DNA of 19,874 nucleotides from Lachnospiraceae bacterium. GTDB taxonomy: Bacteria > Bacillota > Clostridia > Lachnospirales > Lachnospiraceae. Made by a program: the position numbers and the translations under genes. The notes under the pieces are model-generated. The model saw only the letters and a list, made by a program, of their open reading frames with translations, had not been told where the DNA came from and made no database searches. Within the stretch, counting starts at the first letter, position 1; the number at the start of each line of letters is the position of its first letter. Location of the stretch: contig CAAEUM010000211.1 of assembly GCA_900759225.1 (NCBI GenBank), forward strand, positions 1-19,874, given 5' to 3'. Of this stretch, positions 5,599 through 12,504 are shown piece after piece.

Positions 5599-7725
5599 AT
5601 GAAAATAAAAAAATTAAAAAAGGGTCTGGCGCTTTTTCTGGGCCTGGCGCTGGCAGCACAGCTTCCGGCGTCCAGAGTTGTGCCTGGAGGCGTAGTTGAT
5701 GCCTATGCTTATACAGGAACCGCTACGGTGAAGGCATCTTCTCTTAATGTGCGCAGCGGCCCTGGTACCGGGTATTCGCTGGCAGGACGGCTGGCGGCCG
5801 GAAGCTCTGTTCAGATTACAGGCGAGACACAAGGCAGTGATGGCAAAACTTGGTATCAGATACAGTACAGGGGAAATGGCGGAAGCGTAGCCTCAGGCTA
5901 TGTGCTTTCGTCTTATTTGCGGCTTCCGGTATCCTATTCTTCGGATGCTGATTTTGAAGCCTATCTGACCAGCCAGGGATTTCCGGAAAGCTATAAAAAC
6001 GGCCTGCGTCAGCTTCATGCCCAGTATCCAAACTGGGTATTTGTAAGCAAGGACACAGGACTGGACTGGAATACGGTAATTGAGAATGAGGCGGTTTTAG
6101 GCCGTAATCTGGTGTCTAAGGGGAGCATTTCCTCCTGGAAGTCCGTAGAAAGCGGAGCCTATAACTGGGATACCAGTACATGGACAGGCTTTGATGGAAG
6201 CAACTGGGTGGCAGCCTCAAAAGAGATCATAGAATACTATATGGACCCCAGGAATTTTCTGGATGAGACCTATGTGTTCCAGTTCCTTTCCCATGAATAC
6301 AATCCCTCAGTTCACACAAAAGAGGGGCTGGAAAGTATGGTTGCAGGGACCTTTCTGTCCGGCACAACTGATTCCACCGGTACTGGCGGCAGCGATTTCT
6401 CGGGAAGCTCAGGGCCTTCCGGAAGAGGGCCTGGAAGCTCTGGTTCAGCCCAGGTATCAGATACAGGCCCGGGAGGACACGGAAAAACGGATGATTCAAA
6501 TAACGGGCCCGGTGTATCCGGAAAAAACAGCAGCCAGGCAGGAAGCCAGTCTCCGTCCGGAGGCAGTCAAGGTAATGTAAGCCTGGAGGCTCCCAGTGCG
6601 TCTATTACCCATAACAGAAAGCAGCTTTTAAGTGAAACGGCTCAGGTAATTACAGGAGCAGGGGCAGCACCCGGTGCTTCTGAAAGCGGAAGCCAGAGCA
6701 GCCAGGGCCCGTCAGCACCCGGAAACGGAAGCCAGGAAAACCAGAGCCCGTCAGCACCCGGAAACGGAAGCTCTCAGCCTTCCGGCAGTACGGGAACCGC
6801 ATCTTATACAGAGCTTCTCATGAAGGCAGCCCAGCAGTCCGGCGTAAGCCCCTATGTGCTTGCTGCCATGATTCTGCAGGAGCAGGGAAATTCAGGAGGG
6901 AGTCCCCTTATATCCGGCACCTATTCCGGCTATGAGGGATACTATAATTTCTTTAATGTGGAGGCATACCAGTCTGGTTCCATGTCTCCGATCCAGATGG
7001 GGCTGCGCTATGCTTCCCAGTCCGGCAGCTACGGACGCCCCTGGAATACAGTGGAAAAGTCAATTTTGGGTGGCGCTCAGAATTATGGTGATAACTATAT
7101 GAAGGCAGGGCAGAACACCTTCTATTTAAAGAAATTTAATGTGCAGGGCTCAAACCTGTACAAGCATCAGTATATGAGCAACATTCAGGGGGCGGCCTCC
7201 GAGGCGGCAAAGCTTTCTCAGGCTTATACGGATGAAGTGAAAAAGTCAGCACTGGAATTCCATATCCCCATTTACCGAAATATGCCGGAGCAGGCATGTG
7301 TAGCGCCTACAGGGGATGGAAGTCCCAATAATAAGCTGTCCAGCCTTGAGATCAGCGGCTACAGCCTGACACCATCCTTCCATAGGGATACAGAGAGCTA
7401 TAGCCTGATCGTAGATCCTTCTGTTTCAAGTGTGGCAGTAAATGCCAGCCCGGCAGACAGCCAGGCCCAGGTGAGCGGCACAGGCACCGTGAATCTGCCT
7501 TCTCAGTCAAACAGCGTTACAATTTCCGTTACAGCTCAGAATGGCAGTGTACGCAATTACACTATAAATATTGTAAAACAGAATGGGGCGCCTTCATCGG
7601 GAAGCAGTACTGCTGTATCGCCTGGAGGCAGCCAGGGCCCGGGAGCATCCTCTGGTCAGGGAAGCTCTGATAACAATACAGGCGGGCCAGGCGGAAGCAA
7701 TGTGACCATTGTTGAAGTGCCATAG
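5599..7725 (+). CDS. Secreted SH3b / endo-beta-N-acetylglucosaminidase with cadherin-like domain
   Basis: Cell-wall hydrolase of 708 residues predicted to cut the glycan strand of peptidoglycan (GH73-type glucosaminidase). A signal peptide (basic start, hydrophobic core 9-21, ending near DAYA at 37) leads into a bacterial SH3b domain (~42-108, motif SSLNVRSGPGTGY). A conserved all-alpha/beta region follows (~117-250). A Gly/Ser/Pro-rich linker fills ~255-400. The glucosaminidase core (~402-560) has ILQEQG (425-430), with E428 as likely catalytic Glu, and YYNFFNV (448-454). A cadherin-like beta-sandwich domain (~577-660, start NNKLSSLEISG) and a Gly/Ser tail without anchor complete the protein. 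The ribosome site GGAG (5581-5584) is rather far from the ATG (14 bases). The downstream cohesin protein also has a cadherin-like domain, which suggests a shared surface role. Confidence 0.85.
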   Translation: MKIKKLKKGLALFLGLALAAQLPASRVVPGGVVDAYAYTGTATVKASSLNVRSGPGTGYSLAGRLAAGSSVQITGETQGSDGKTWYQIQYRGNGGSVASGYVLSSYLRLPVSYSSDADFEAYLTSQGFPESYKNGLRQLHAQYPNWVFVSKDTGLDWNTVIENEAVLGRNLVSKGSISSWKSVESGAYNWDTSTWTGFDGSNWVAASKEIIEYYMDPRNFLDETYVFQFLSHEYNPSVHTKEGLESMVAGTFLSGTTDSTGTGGSDFSGSSGPSGRGPGSSGSAQVSDTGPGGHGKTDDSNNGPGVSGKNSSQAGSQSPSGGSQGNVSLEAPSASITHNRKQLLSETAQVITGAGAAPGASESGSQSSQGPSAPGNGSQENQSPSAPGNGSSQPSGSTGTASYTELLMKAAQQSGVSPYVLAAMILQEQGNSGGSPLISGTYSGYEGYYNFFNVEAYQSGSMSPIQMGLRYASQSGSYGRPWNTVEKSILGGAQNYGDNYMKAGQNTFYLKKFNVQGSNLYKHQYMSNIQGAASEAAKLSQAYTDEVKKSALEFHIPIYRNMPEQACVAPTGDGSPNNKLSSLEISGYSLTPSFHRDTESYSLIVDPSVSSVAVNASPADSQAQVSGTGTVNLPSQSNSVTISVTAQNGSVRNYTINIVKQNGAPSSGSSTAVSPGGSQGPGASSGQGSSDNNTGGPGGSNVTIVEVP
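6707..6771 (+). repeat. Two 26-bp direct repeats in the glucosaminidase linker
   Basis: Identical 26-base copies at 6707-6732 and 6746-6771, offset by 39 bases (13 codons), encode the PSAPGNGS units of the linker. Recombination between copies would keep the frame and change linker length by 13 residues. Confidence 0.8.
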
Positions 7726-7756
7726 GGGGATGGGGCTTACAGGCCCTGCTCCCTAT
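7722..7756 (+). other. Intergenic hairpin between glucosaminidase and cohesin genes
   Basis: ATAGGG (7722-7727, overlapping the TAG stop) pairs with CCCTAT (7751-7756), and an inner GGGGC can pair with GCCC. There is no T-run, so it is not a normal terminator. It may slow 3' decay, be a processing site, or set the ratio of the two products. Confidence 0.4.
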
Positions 7757-7789
7757 CATGACGAAAACAGAGGAAGTAGGAGATCAAGG

Positions 7790-9277
7790 ATGATAAATAC
7801 AATGAAAAACAGGCTGCATGCCCTGATCGTTGCCCTTTTAATGGTATGCATGATCTGGGCTTTGCCCTTTACTGCTTTTGGGGCAAGCGATAAGATCACA
7901 TTTTCAGATCCTTCTGCTACGGTAGGAGGCAGCGTAACTGTAAACATGAAGGTGTCGAGTACTAAAAAGCTTTCCAGCGTAGATATAATGCTTTCCTATG
8001 ATTCTGGCATTCTGGAATTTGTAAGCGGTACCGACGCAGAGGGAGGAGCAGGTGCAGTCCGTATCCATGGGGACGGAGGGACAGCAGGAAGTGAAACCAT
8101 GTCCTTTGCCCTGCAGTTTAAGGCTCTTGCAGCCGGAACTGCTAAAATCAATATTACCAGCCAGGAAATTTATGACACAGGCTCACAGATCGTAGCCATG
8201 GAGCATCAGGGAAGCTCAACTGTAACGATCGGCGCCCTGGAAACGGCTTCCAAGGATGCAACCCTGAAGTCCCTTCAGGTTTCTCCAGGCCAGCTTACGC
8301 CGGAATTTTCCCCTGAGGTTGATACCTATGCTGTAACAGTAGGAACAGATGTGGAAAAGCTGGTCATCAGTGCAGAGTGTACCGACAGCAATGCCACGAA
8401 TGTAGTAAGCGGAAATGAAAATCTCCAGATGGGGGAAAATCGGGTCAGCTGCAAGGTGGTAGCCCAGGATGGAGAAACTACAAAGGAGTATGTGATCGTT
8501 GTTACCAAACAGGAAGGCGGGGCAAGCGCATCTTCCGGTGACGCGGCAGAAGGCTTTAAGATGCATGTGTCAGAGCGCACGATTACAGTTCTTGAGCCGG
8601 ATGCTTCGGTGACAATTCCGGAGGGCTTCCGGGAAAGCACGATCAAAATAGACGGCCATGAGGTAAAGGGCTGGGTATGGGGTGCTTCGGATGTTCCGGA
8701 ATACTGTGTTATTTACGGAATGAATGAGGCGGGAGAGAAGGATTTCTACCGCTATGATATGAAGGATACAGAGCGTACCATCCAGCGCTATTTTGCAGAT
8801 CCGGCATCAGAGGGGGCTGTGACCCAGGAGGTATATACGCAGCTGGCAGACAACTATGATCAGCTTCGCAGTGATTATAACCTGTTCCGCATTCTTTTAA
8901 TTGCAGTGATCGTGATTGCTCTGGTACTTTTGGTGCTTCTGATCGTTGCTGTATCCGGCCATAAGAATGGGCGGGGAGGCACACCGGGAGGAAGACGCCG
9001 GAACGGGTCCTATCAGGACGAAGAGGATTATCCGGAAGAAACGTCAGAAGAAATTTTGGAGGAAGAAGCTCTGGAGGAAGAGGAAGCTTTTGCAGAAGAG
9101 GAAGCTTTAGAGGAAGAGGCTGAGGAAGAACCTGTTTATGAAGAATATGAAGAGGAGGAGCCTGAGCTTTGGGAAGAGGAGACCGAACCGCAGGATATAA
9201 AGGAGGAGGCAGCCAGCCAGGAGCCAGCTCAGCCGGAAGCGGCAGAGGATGATGACTTTGAAATTTTTGATTTATAA
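7790..9277 (+). CDS. Membrane-anchored cohesin / cadherin-like surface protein with acidic tail
   Basis: Type I membrane protein of 495 residues of unknown role. The start at 7790 is preferred because AGGAG lies at 7778-7782, seven bases before it, and a signal peptide follows (hydrophobic core ~11-28, ending TAFGA). A cohesin-like beta-sandwich covers ~34-148 (SATVGGSVTVNMKV, LSYDSGILEFVSG, FALQFKALAAGTAKI). A cadherin-like beta-sandwich covers ~156-240 (DATLKSLQVSPGQLTPEFSPEVDTY). A further small domain runs ~256-335. One transmembrane helix (~366-388) is followed by a basic stop-transfer stretch (HKNGRGG..GGRRRNG). The ~85-residue cytoplasmic tail is mostly Glu/Asp and ends DDDFEIFDL. The gene lies 64 bases after the glucosaminidase gene and is probably cotranscribed with it. 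Cohesins usually bind dockerins; none is encoded here, so a cellulosome role is not supported. Confidence 0.8.
   Translation: MINTMKNRLHALIVALLMVCMIWALPFTAFGASDKITFSDPSATVGGSVTVNMKVSSTKKLSSVDIMLSYDSGILEFVSGTDAEGGAGAVRIHGDGGTAGSETMSFALQFKALAAGTAKINITSQEIYDTGSQIVAMEHQGSSTVTIGALETASKDATLKSLQVSPGQLTPEFSPEVDTYAVTVGTDVEKLVISAECTDSNATNVVSGNENLQMGENRVSCKVVAQDGETTKEYVIVVTKQEGGASASSGDAAEGFKMHVSERTITVLEPDASVTIPEGFRESTIKIDGHEVKGWVWGASDVPEYCVIYGMNEAGEKDFYRYDMKDTERTIQRYFADPASEGAVTQEVYTQLADNYDQLRSDYNLFRILLIAVIVIALVLLVLLIVAVSGHKNGRGGTPGGRRRNGSYQDEEDYPEETSEEILEEEALEEEEAFAEEEALEEEAEEEPVYEEYEEEEPELWEEETEPQDIKEEAASQEPAQPEAAEDDDFEIFDL
9047..9180 (+). repeat. GAGGAAGAAG-type purine-rich low-complexity tract
   Basis: Degenerate repeats of GAGGAAGAAGCT-like units encode the poly-Glu cytoplasmic tail of the cohesin protein. 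The tract is almost purely purine on the plus strand and could slip in register. It explains the Leu/Pro-rich open frame on the opposite strand, which is not a gene. Confidence 0.6.
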
Positions 9278-9289
9278 GATACATGAGTC

Positions 9290-9307
9290 AAAAAGCCGGA
9301 GCTTTTA
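9290..9307 (+). terminator. Weak intrinsic terminator after the cohesin gene
   Basis: AAAAGC (9291-9296) pairs with GCTTTT (9301-9306) around CGGA. The hairpin lies within a larger inverted repeat CATGAG (9282-9287) / CTCATG (9320-9325). The stem is short and the T-run is part of it, so termination strength is uncertain. Confidence 0.4.
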
Positions 9308-9390
9308 TGCAAATATGGGCTCATGGCTGTACATACTAAACCATATCAGAAGCAGCGGAAGAATAAAGGAGGCTGTTTCGGTGGGGCAAG

Positions 9391-9426
9391 GCAGACAGGC
9401 GGATGCATGAGGCACCGCCGGTCTGC
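9391..9426 (+). other. Stem-loop in the fprA 5' leader
   Basis: GCAGAC (9391-9396) pairs with GTCTGC (9421-9426), and GGCGG (9398-9402) pairs with CCGCC (9415-9419), across one A-G mismatch with a 12-base loop. There is no T-run. It ends about 31 bases before the fprA ATG, upstream of the ribosome site, and could influence mRNA stability or translation. The rest of the 9278-9457 gap holds no convincing promoter that I can place. Confidence 0.45.
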
Positions 9427-9457
9427 ATGCTGTGGAAAAAAGAAAGGAAGATAAGAG

Positions 9458-10663
9458 ATGTACTGTGTAAAGACAATTAAGGATGATTTATTTTGGGTAG
9501 GAGGAAGTGACAGAAGACTGGCCTTATTTGAGAATGCATACCCGATTCCAAGAGGGGTTTCCTACAATGCGTATGTAGTAATGGACGAAAAGACAGTTCT
9601 CTTTGATACCATTGACCGTTCCTTATCCGATCTGTTCTTTGAAAATCTGGAGGCAGTGCTTCAGGGCCGAAAGCTTGATTATGTGGTGGTACAGCACATG
9701 GAGCCGGATCACTGCGCGACCCTGGGAGAGCTGATCGACAAATACCCGGAGGTCAAGGTAGTGGGAAATGCAAAGACTATTTCTATGATCAAGCAGTTTT
9801 TCCGTTTTGATGTAGATTCCCGGGCCTATGTGGTAAAGGAGAAGGATACCCTGTGCACAGGACGCCATACCTTTACCTTCCTGTTTGCGCCTATGGTTCA
9901 CTGGCCGGAGGTTATGGTTACCTATGACATGACAGACAAAACACTGTTTTCCGCAGATGCCTTCGGAACCTTTGGAGCGATCAATGGAAACCTTTTTGCA
10001 GATGAGGTTGGATTTGAAACTGACTGGCTGGAGGACGCAAGAAGATACTATGCCAATATTGTAGGTAAATACGGACAGCCAGTGCAGACGCTGTTAAAGA
10101 AGGCGGCAGGACTGGAGATCCAGCTGATCTGCCCGCTGCATGGCCCGGTATGGCGTGAAAACCTTGCGTGGTATGTTGATAAGTATCAGAAGTGGAGCAC
10201 CTATGAGCCGGAGGAAAAGGCAGTAATGATCGCCTATGGCTCTATTTACGGCCATACGGAAAATGCGGCCAACATCCTGGCTTCCATGCTGGCAGACCGC
10301 GGAGTAAAGAGGATTGCCATGTATGATGTATCAAACACCCATGTGTCAACTCTGATTGGTGAGGCTTTCCGCTGCAGCCATCTTGTATTTGCATCTGCAA
10401 CCTACAACAGCGGTATTTTCACAAATATGGAACATTTCCTCACAGATTTAAAGGCTCATGGCCTTCAGAACCGGACGGTGGCACTGATTGAAAACGGTTC
10501 CTGGGCAAGCACTGCAGGAAAGCAGATGCGGGAAATCATTGAAGGAATGAAGAATATGAATGTGCTGGAGCAGACCATCAGCTTAAAATCTGCCCTCAGC
10601 GATGACCAGAGACAGGAGCTGGAAACCCTGGCAGACGCCATTGTATCTTCTATGGGCTGCTAG
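9458..10663 (+). CDS. fprA: Flavodiiron protein (FprA, O2/NO reductase)
   Basis: Soluble protein of 401 residues that reduces O2 to water (and/or NO to N2O) and so protects an anaerobe. The N-terminal metallo-beta-lactamase-like domain (~1-245) holds the diiron site. Ligands are visible as HMEPDH (H80, E82, D84, H85), H148 in APMVHWPE, D167 in SADAFGTFG and H228 in CPLHGPVW. The C-terminal flavodoxin domain (~255-400) begins VMIAYGSIYGHTENAA, the FMN phosphate loop. Length and order match the basic class A flavodiiron proteins, with no fused rubredoxin or reductase domain, so electrons must come from a separate rubredoxin or similar partner not encoded nearby. The start is preceded by AAAGGAAG. 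The gene appears to be a separate transcription unit from the cohesin gene and from mgtE. Confidence 0.95.
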   Translation: MYCVKTIKDDLFWVGGSDRRLALFENAYPIPRGVSYNAYVVMDEKTVLFDTIDRSLSDLFFENLEAVLQGRKLDYVVVQHMEPDHCATLGELIDKYPEVKVVGNAKTISMIKQFFRFDVDSRAYVVKEKDTLCTGRHTFTFLFAPMVHWPEVMVTYDMTDKTLFSADAFGTFGAINGNLFADEVGFETDWLEDARRYYANIVGKYGQPVQTLLKKAAGLEIQLICPLHGPVWRENLAWYVDKYQKWSTYEPEEKAVMIAYGSIYGHTENAANILASMLADRGVKRIAMYDVSNTHVSTLIGEAFRCSHLVFASATYNSGIFTNMEHFLTDLKAHGLQNRTVALIENGSWASTAGKQMREIIEGMKNMNVLEQTISLKSALSDDQRQELETLADAIVSSMGC

Positions 10664-10713
10664 AGCATGTTTTTCAGTTTTATATAAATAAAAACGAAAG
10701 GAAGTGAACCAGA

Positions 10714-10815
10714 GTGGAAGGTCCAAGTCATCAAAAAATGGAAGCAGACACGTATCATAGTCCTGTGGCGGCGGAAGTATGGCGGGGAACCTCCGTTCTG
10801 CGTTCGCTGCCGTAA
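10714..10815 (+). CDS. Possible 33-codon upstream ORF in the mgtE leader
   Basis: A GTG at 10714 lies nine bases after AAAGGAAG (10697-10704). It opens a 33-codon frame that contains an in-frame ATG at 10738 and ends at TAA 10813-10815, just before the strong hairpin. The peptide would end RGTSVLRSLP. It may be a leader peptide or simply chance within a structured RNA; only conservation can tell. Confidence 0.25.
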   Translation: MEGPSHQKMEADTYHSPVAAEVWRGTSVLRSLP

Positions 10816-10860
10816 ATCGACGGGGTCTTAAGCGGGTTGATCCGCCTTAAGGTGGCTGCT

Positions 10861-10885
10861 TTCATGATGTTGCCGTTCATGAAGG
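10861..10885 (+). promoter_or_regulatory. Stem overlapping the mgtE ribosome site
   Basis: TTCATGA (10861-10867) pairs perfectly with TCATGAA (10877-10883). The right arm runs into GAAGGA (10881-10886), the likely mgtE ribosome site six bases before the ATG. Folding would reduce ribosome access, which makes it a candidate expression switch. Confidence 0.5.
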
Positions 10886-10891
10886 AAAAAA

Positions 10892-12247
10892 ATGCAGGAA
10901 ACAAATGGATTAAAAGAGTTAATGGGGCTGCTGGAGAGCCGGCAGCTTCGGGTTTTGAAGGAAAGGCTGGCTGAGATGAATGAGGCGGATACTGCCGCAT
11001 TCATTGAGGATTTGGATTCAGAGCGTACAGTGATCGTGTTCCGTATGCTTCCAAAGGAGCTGGCGTCCCAGGTATTTGCCTGCCTGACGGTAGAAAAGCA
11101 GGAGCACATTATCAACAGCATTACAGACAATGAGTTAAAGGTCATTGTAGATGACCTGTTTGTGGATGATGCAGTTGATATGCTGGAGGAGCTTCCGGCC
11201 AATGTGGTAAAGCGTGTGCTGAAAAATTCTACGCCGGATACAAGGGCTCTGATCAATCAGTTCTTACAGTATCCGGAAAACAGCGCTGGAAGTATTATGA
11301 CAGCGGAGTATGTGGGCTTAAAGCAAGGCATGACTGTGGAGCAGGCCTTTGCCTACATCCGGAAAAATGGGGTAGATAAGGAAACGATCTACACCTGCTA
11401 TGTAATGGATGACAAGAGAAGACTGGAAGGGGTTGTAACAGTAAAGGATCTGCTGATGCACCCTTACGAGGAAACGGTAGGCTCCATTATGGATACCCAT
11501 GTGATCAAGGCTGTGACTACAGACGATCAGGAGGAGGTGGCGGACTGTTTCCAGAAATATGCCCTCTTAAGCCTTCCGGTAGTAGACCATGAAAACCGTC
11601 TGGTAGGTATTGTCACAGTAGATGATGTAGTGGAGGTTATGGAACAGGAGGCCACCGAGGATTTTGAGAAGATGGCGGCCATGATCCCCAGTGAGAAGCC
11701 ATATCTGAAAACAGGGGTATTTTCTCTGGCAAAGAACCGTCTGGCCTGGCTTCTGATCCTGATGATAAGCAGCATTATTACAGGCGGGATCCTGGCAAAG
11801 TATGAGGAGGCCTTTGCAGTTCTGCCTCTTCTGGTAACCTTTATCCCTATGCTGACGGATACGGGAGGCAATGCGGGAAGCCAGAGCAGCACCCTGATCA
11901 TCCGAGGCATGGCAGTAGGAGATATCCATCCTTCGGATATGATGCGGGTGATCTGGAAAGAGCTGCGGGTGGGTTTGATCGTAGGTACTGTCCTGGGACT
12001 GGTAAATTTTATCCAGCTGAGCCTGCGCTATCCGGGGCAGGAAATGGTCTGCCTGACAGTGGTTTTAAGCCTTCTTGCAACGGTCATTATAGCAAAGACC
12101 ATTGGGGGCATCCTTCCTATGGCAGCCCAGGTGCTGCATCTTGATCCGGCCATTATGGCTGCGCCTTTAATTACAACCATTGTAGATGCAGTAAGCCTGG
12201 TGCTGTATTTCCAGCTTGCCTGCCAGCTGCTTCATCTATCGGTTTAA
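10892..12247 (+). CDS. mgtE: Mg2+ transporter MgtE
   Basis: Inner-membrane Mg2+ channel/transporter of 451 residues, the normal family length. The cytoplasmic N-domain (~15-125, motif MLPKELASQVF) is followed by two CBS domains that sense Mg2+ (~130-190 and ~195-255; SAGSIMTAEYV, VGIVTVDDVVEVME). A connecting helix leads to the five-helix membrane domain (~285-450). In the latter, the conserved PMLTDTGGNAGSQSST (319-334) and the pore Asp in TTIVDAVSL (D432) are present. The start ATG has GAAGGA upstream, partly inside a hairpin. It is probably a single-gene transcript: upstream is fprA with a 228-base leader between, and downstream are two hairpins and a new promoter. Confidence 0.95.
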   Translation: MQETNGLKELMGLLESRQLRVLKERLAEMNEADTAAFIEDLDSERTVIVFRMLPKELASQVFACLTVEKQEHIINSITDNELKVIVDDLFVDDAVDMLEELPANVVKRVLKNSTPDTRALINQFLQYPENSAGSIMTAEYVGLKQGMTVEQAFAYIRKNGVDKETIYTCYVMDDKRRLEGVVTVKDLLMHPYEETVGSIMDTHVIKAVTTDDQEEVADCFQKYALLSLPVVDHENRLVGIVTVDDVVEVMEQEATEDFEKMAAMIPSEKPYLKTGVFSLAKNRLAWLLILMISSIITGGILAKYEEAFAVLPLLVTFIPMLTDTGGNAGSQSSTLIIRGMAVGDIHPSDMMRVIWKELRVGLIVGTVLGLVNFIQLSLRYPGQEMVCLTVVLSLLATVIIAKTIGGILPMAAQVLHLDPAIMAAPLITTIVDAVSLVLYFQLACQLLHLSV

Positions 12248-12286
12248 TACAGTAATATCTTTCATGGAGATTTGGTGCTTTTTGGT

Positions 12287-12320
12287 GTACGCCGTCTGCA
12301 AAAAATTGCAGGCGGCGTAT
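12287..12320 (+). terminator. Strong stem-loop after mgtE
   Basis: ACGCCGTCTGCA (12289-12300) pairs with TGCAGGCGGCGT (12307-12318) around AAAAAT, with one T-G wobble and extra end pairs. No T-run follows, so it may protect the 3' end or work together with the next hairpin rather than terminate alone. Confidence 0.5.
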
Positions 12321-12355
12321 ATGAGTCTATGCAGGAGTGAACTCATAGGATTTTC
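12320..12355 (+). terminator. Second hairpin after mgtE, possible terminator
   Basis: TATGAGT (12320-12326) pairs with ACTCATA (12341-12347), followed by GGATTTTC. The stem is AT-rich and only 7 bp, so this is a weak terminator candidate immediately upstream of the gntR promoter. Confidence 0.4.
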
Positions 12356-12358
12356 TGC

Positions 12359-12387
12359 TTGACGAAGGAGCCGGCCCTTGTTATAGT
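12359..12387 (+). promoter_or_regulatory. Sigma-A promoter of the gntR-mcsA-mcsB-clpC operon
   Basis: TTGACG (12359-12364), a 17-base spacer and TATAGT (12382-12387). Expected start is near 12394, giving a ~100-nt leader. A second TTGACA (12392-12397) lies downstream with a weaker TAGAAC at 16 bases. No CtsR-type or CIRCE operator is visible nearby. Confidence 0.75.
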
Positions 12388-12394
12388 AATATTG

Positions 12395-12414
12395 ACAGAT
12401 GTTATAGCATCTGT
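12395..12414 (+). promoter_or_regulatory. Palindromic operator candidate at the gntR transcript start
   Basis: Perfect inverted repeat ACAGATG-N6-CATCTGT covering roughly +1 to +20 of the predicted transcript, with an additional ACAGAT half-site at 12418-12423. Position and symmetry suit a dimeric repressor; autoregulation by the downstream GntR protein is the simplest inference. Confidence 0.6.
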
Positions 12415-12468
12415 AGAACAGATATAACGGTTTAGAAGCAGTGTGGCCAAAAGTTTCCATGGAGGGGA

Positions 12469-12504
12469 ATGAGCAAACGAAAGATGGTGGTTTTATGGTT
12501 TTAA
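12469..12504 (+). CDS. 11-codon leader ORF overlapping the gntR start
   Basis: ATG at 12469 sits two bases after a strong GGAGGGG (12461-12467; a little close), and the frame MSKRKMVVLWF ends at TAA 12502-12504. It overlaps the first ten bases of gntR in another frame. The gntR ATG itself has no good ribosome site, so translational coupling is plausible. Confidence 0.35.
   Translation: MSKRKMVVLWF

Larger units (their letters stand above)
10664..10891 (+). promoter_or_regulatory. Structured leader region upstream of mgtE
   Basis: A 228-base gap with several supported stems. GGCGGCG (10767-10773) can pair with CGCTGCC (10805-10811). A strong hairpin pairs CTTAAGCGG (10827-10835) with CCGCCTTAAG (10842-10851) around GTTGAT, with one bulged C. 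A third stem sits next to the ribosome site. Mg2+ transporters of this family are often controlled by the M-box (ykoK) riboswitch, but I do not see its conserved blocks here. Leader-based control is inferred from position and structure only. Confidence 0.45.

Noticed and set aside
7709..7789. Upstream extended start of the cohesin protein
   Set aside because: It overlaps the glucosaminidase gene and would put 27 polar residues before the signal peptide; the start at 7790 has a well-spaced AGGAG.
8709..9284. 191-codon open frame on the minus strand rich in Leu and Pro
   Set aside because: It is the antisense shadow of the poly-Glu tail of the cohesin protein; it has no ribosome site or domain.
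9391..9426. Terminator upstream of fprA
   Set aside because: The stem is good but no T-run follows on either strand, so it is listed only as a stem-loop.
10664..10891. M-box (ykoK) or ydaO (c-di-AMP) riboswitch upstream of mgtE
   Set aside because: The characteristic blocks of the M-box are not recognisable. A GGCGGGGAACC segment resembles a ydaO piece only superficially, and the remaining ydaO elements are missing. Kept as an unclassified leader.
12248..12494. CtsR heptad operator or CIRCE element upstream of the mcsA-mcsB-clpC operon
   Set aside because: No GGTCAAA tandem heptads and no TTAGCACTC/GAGTGCTAA repeat were found by eye.
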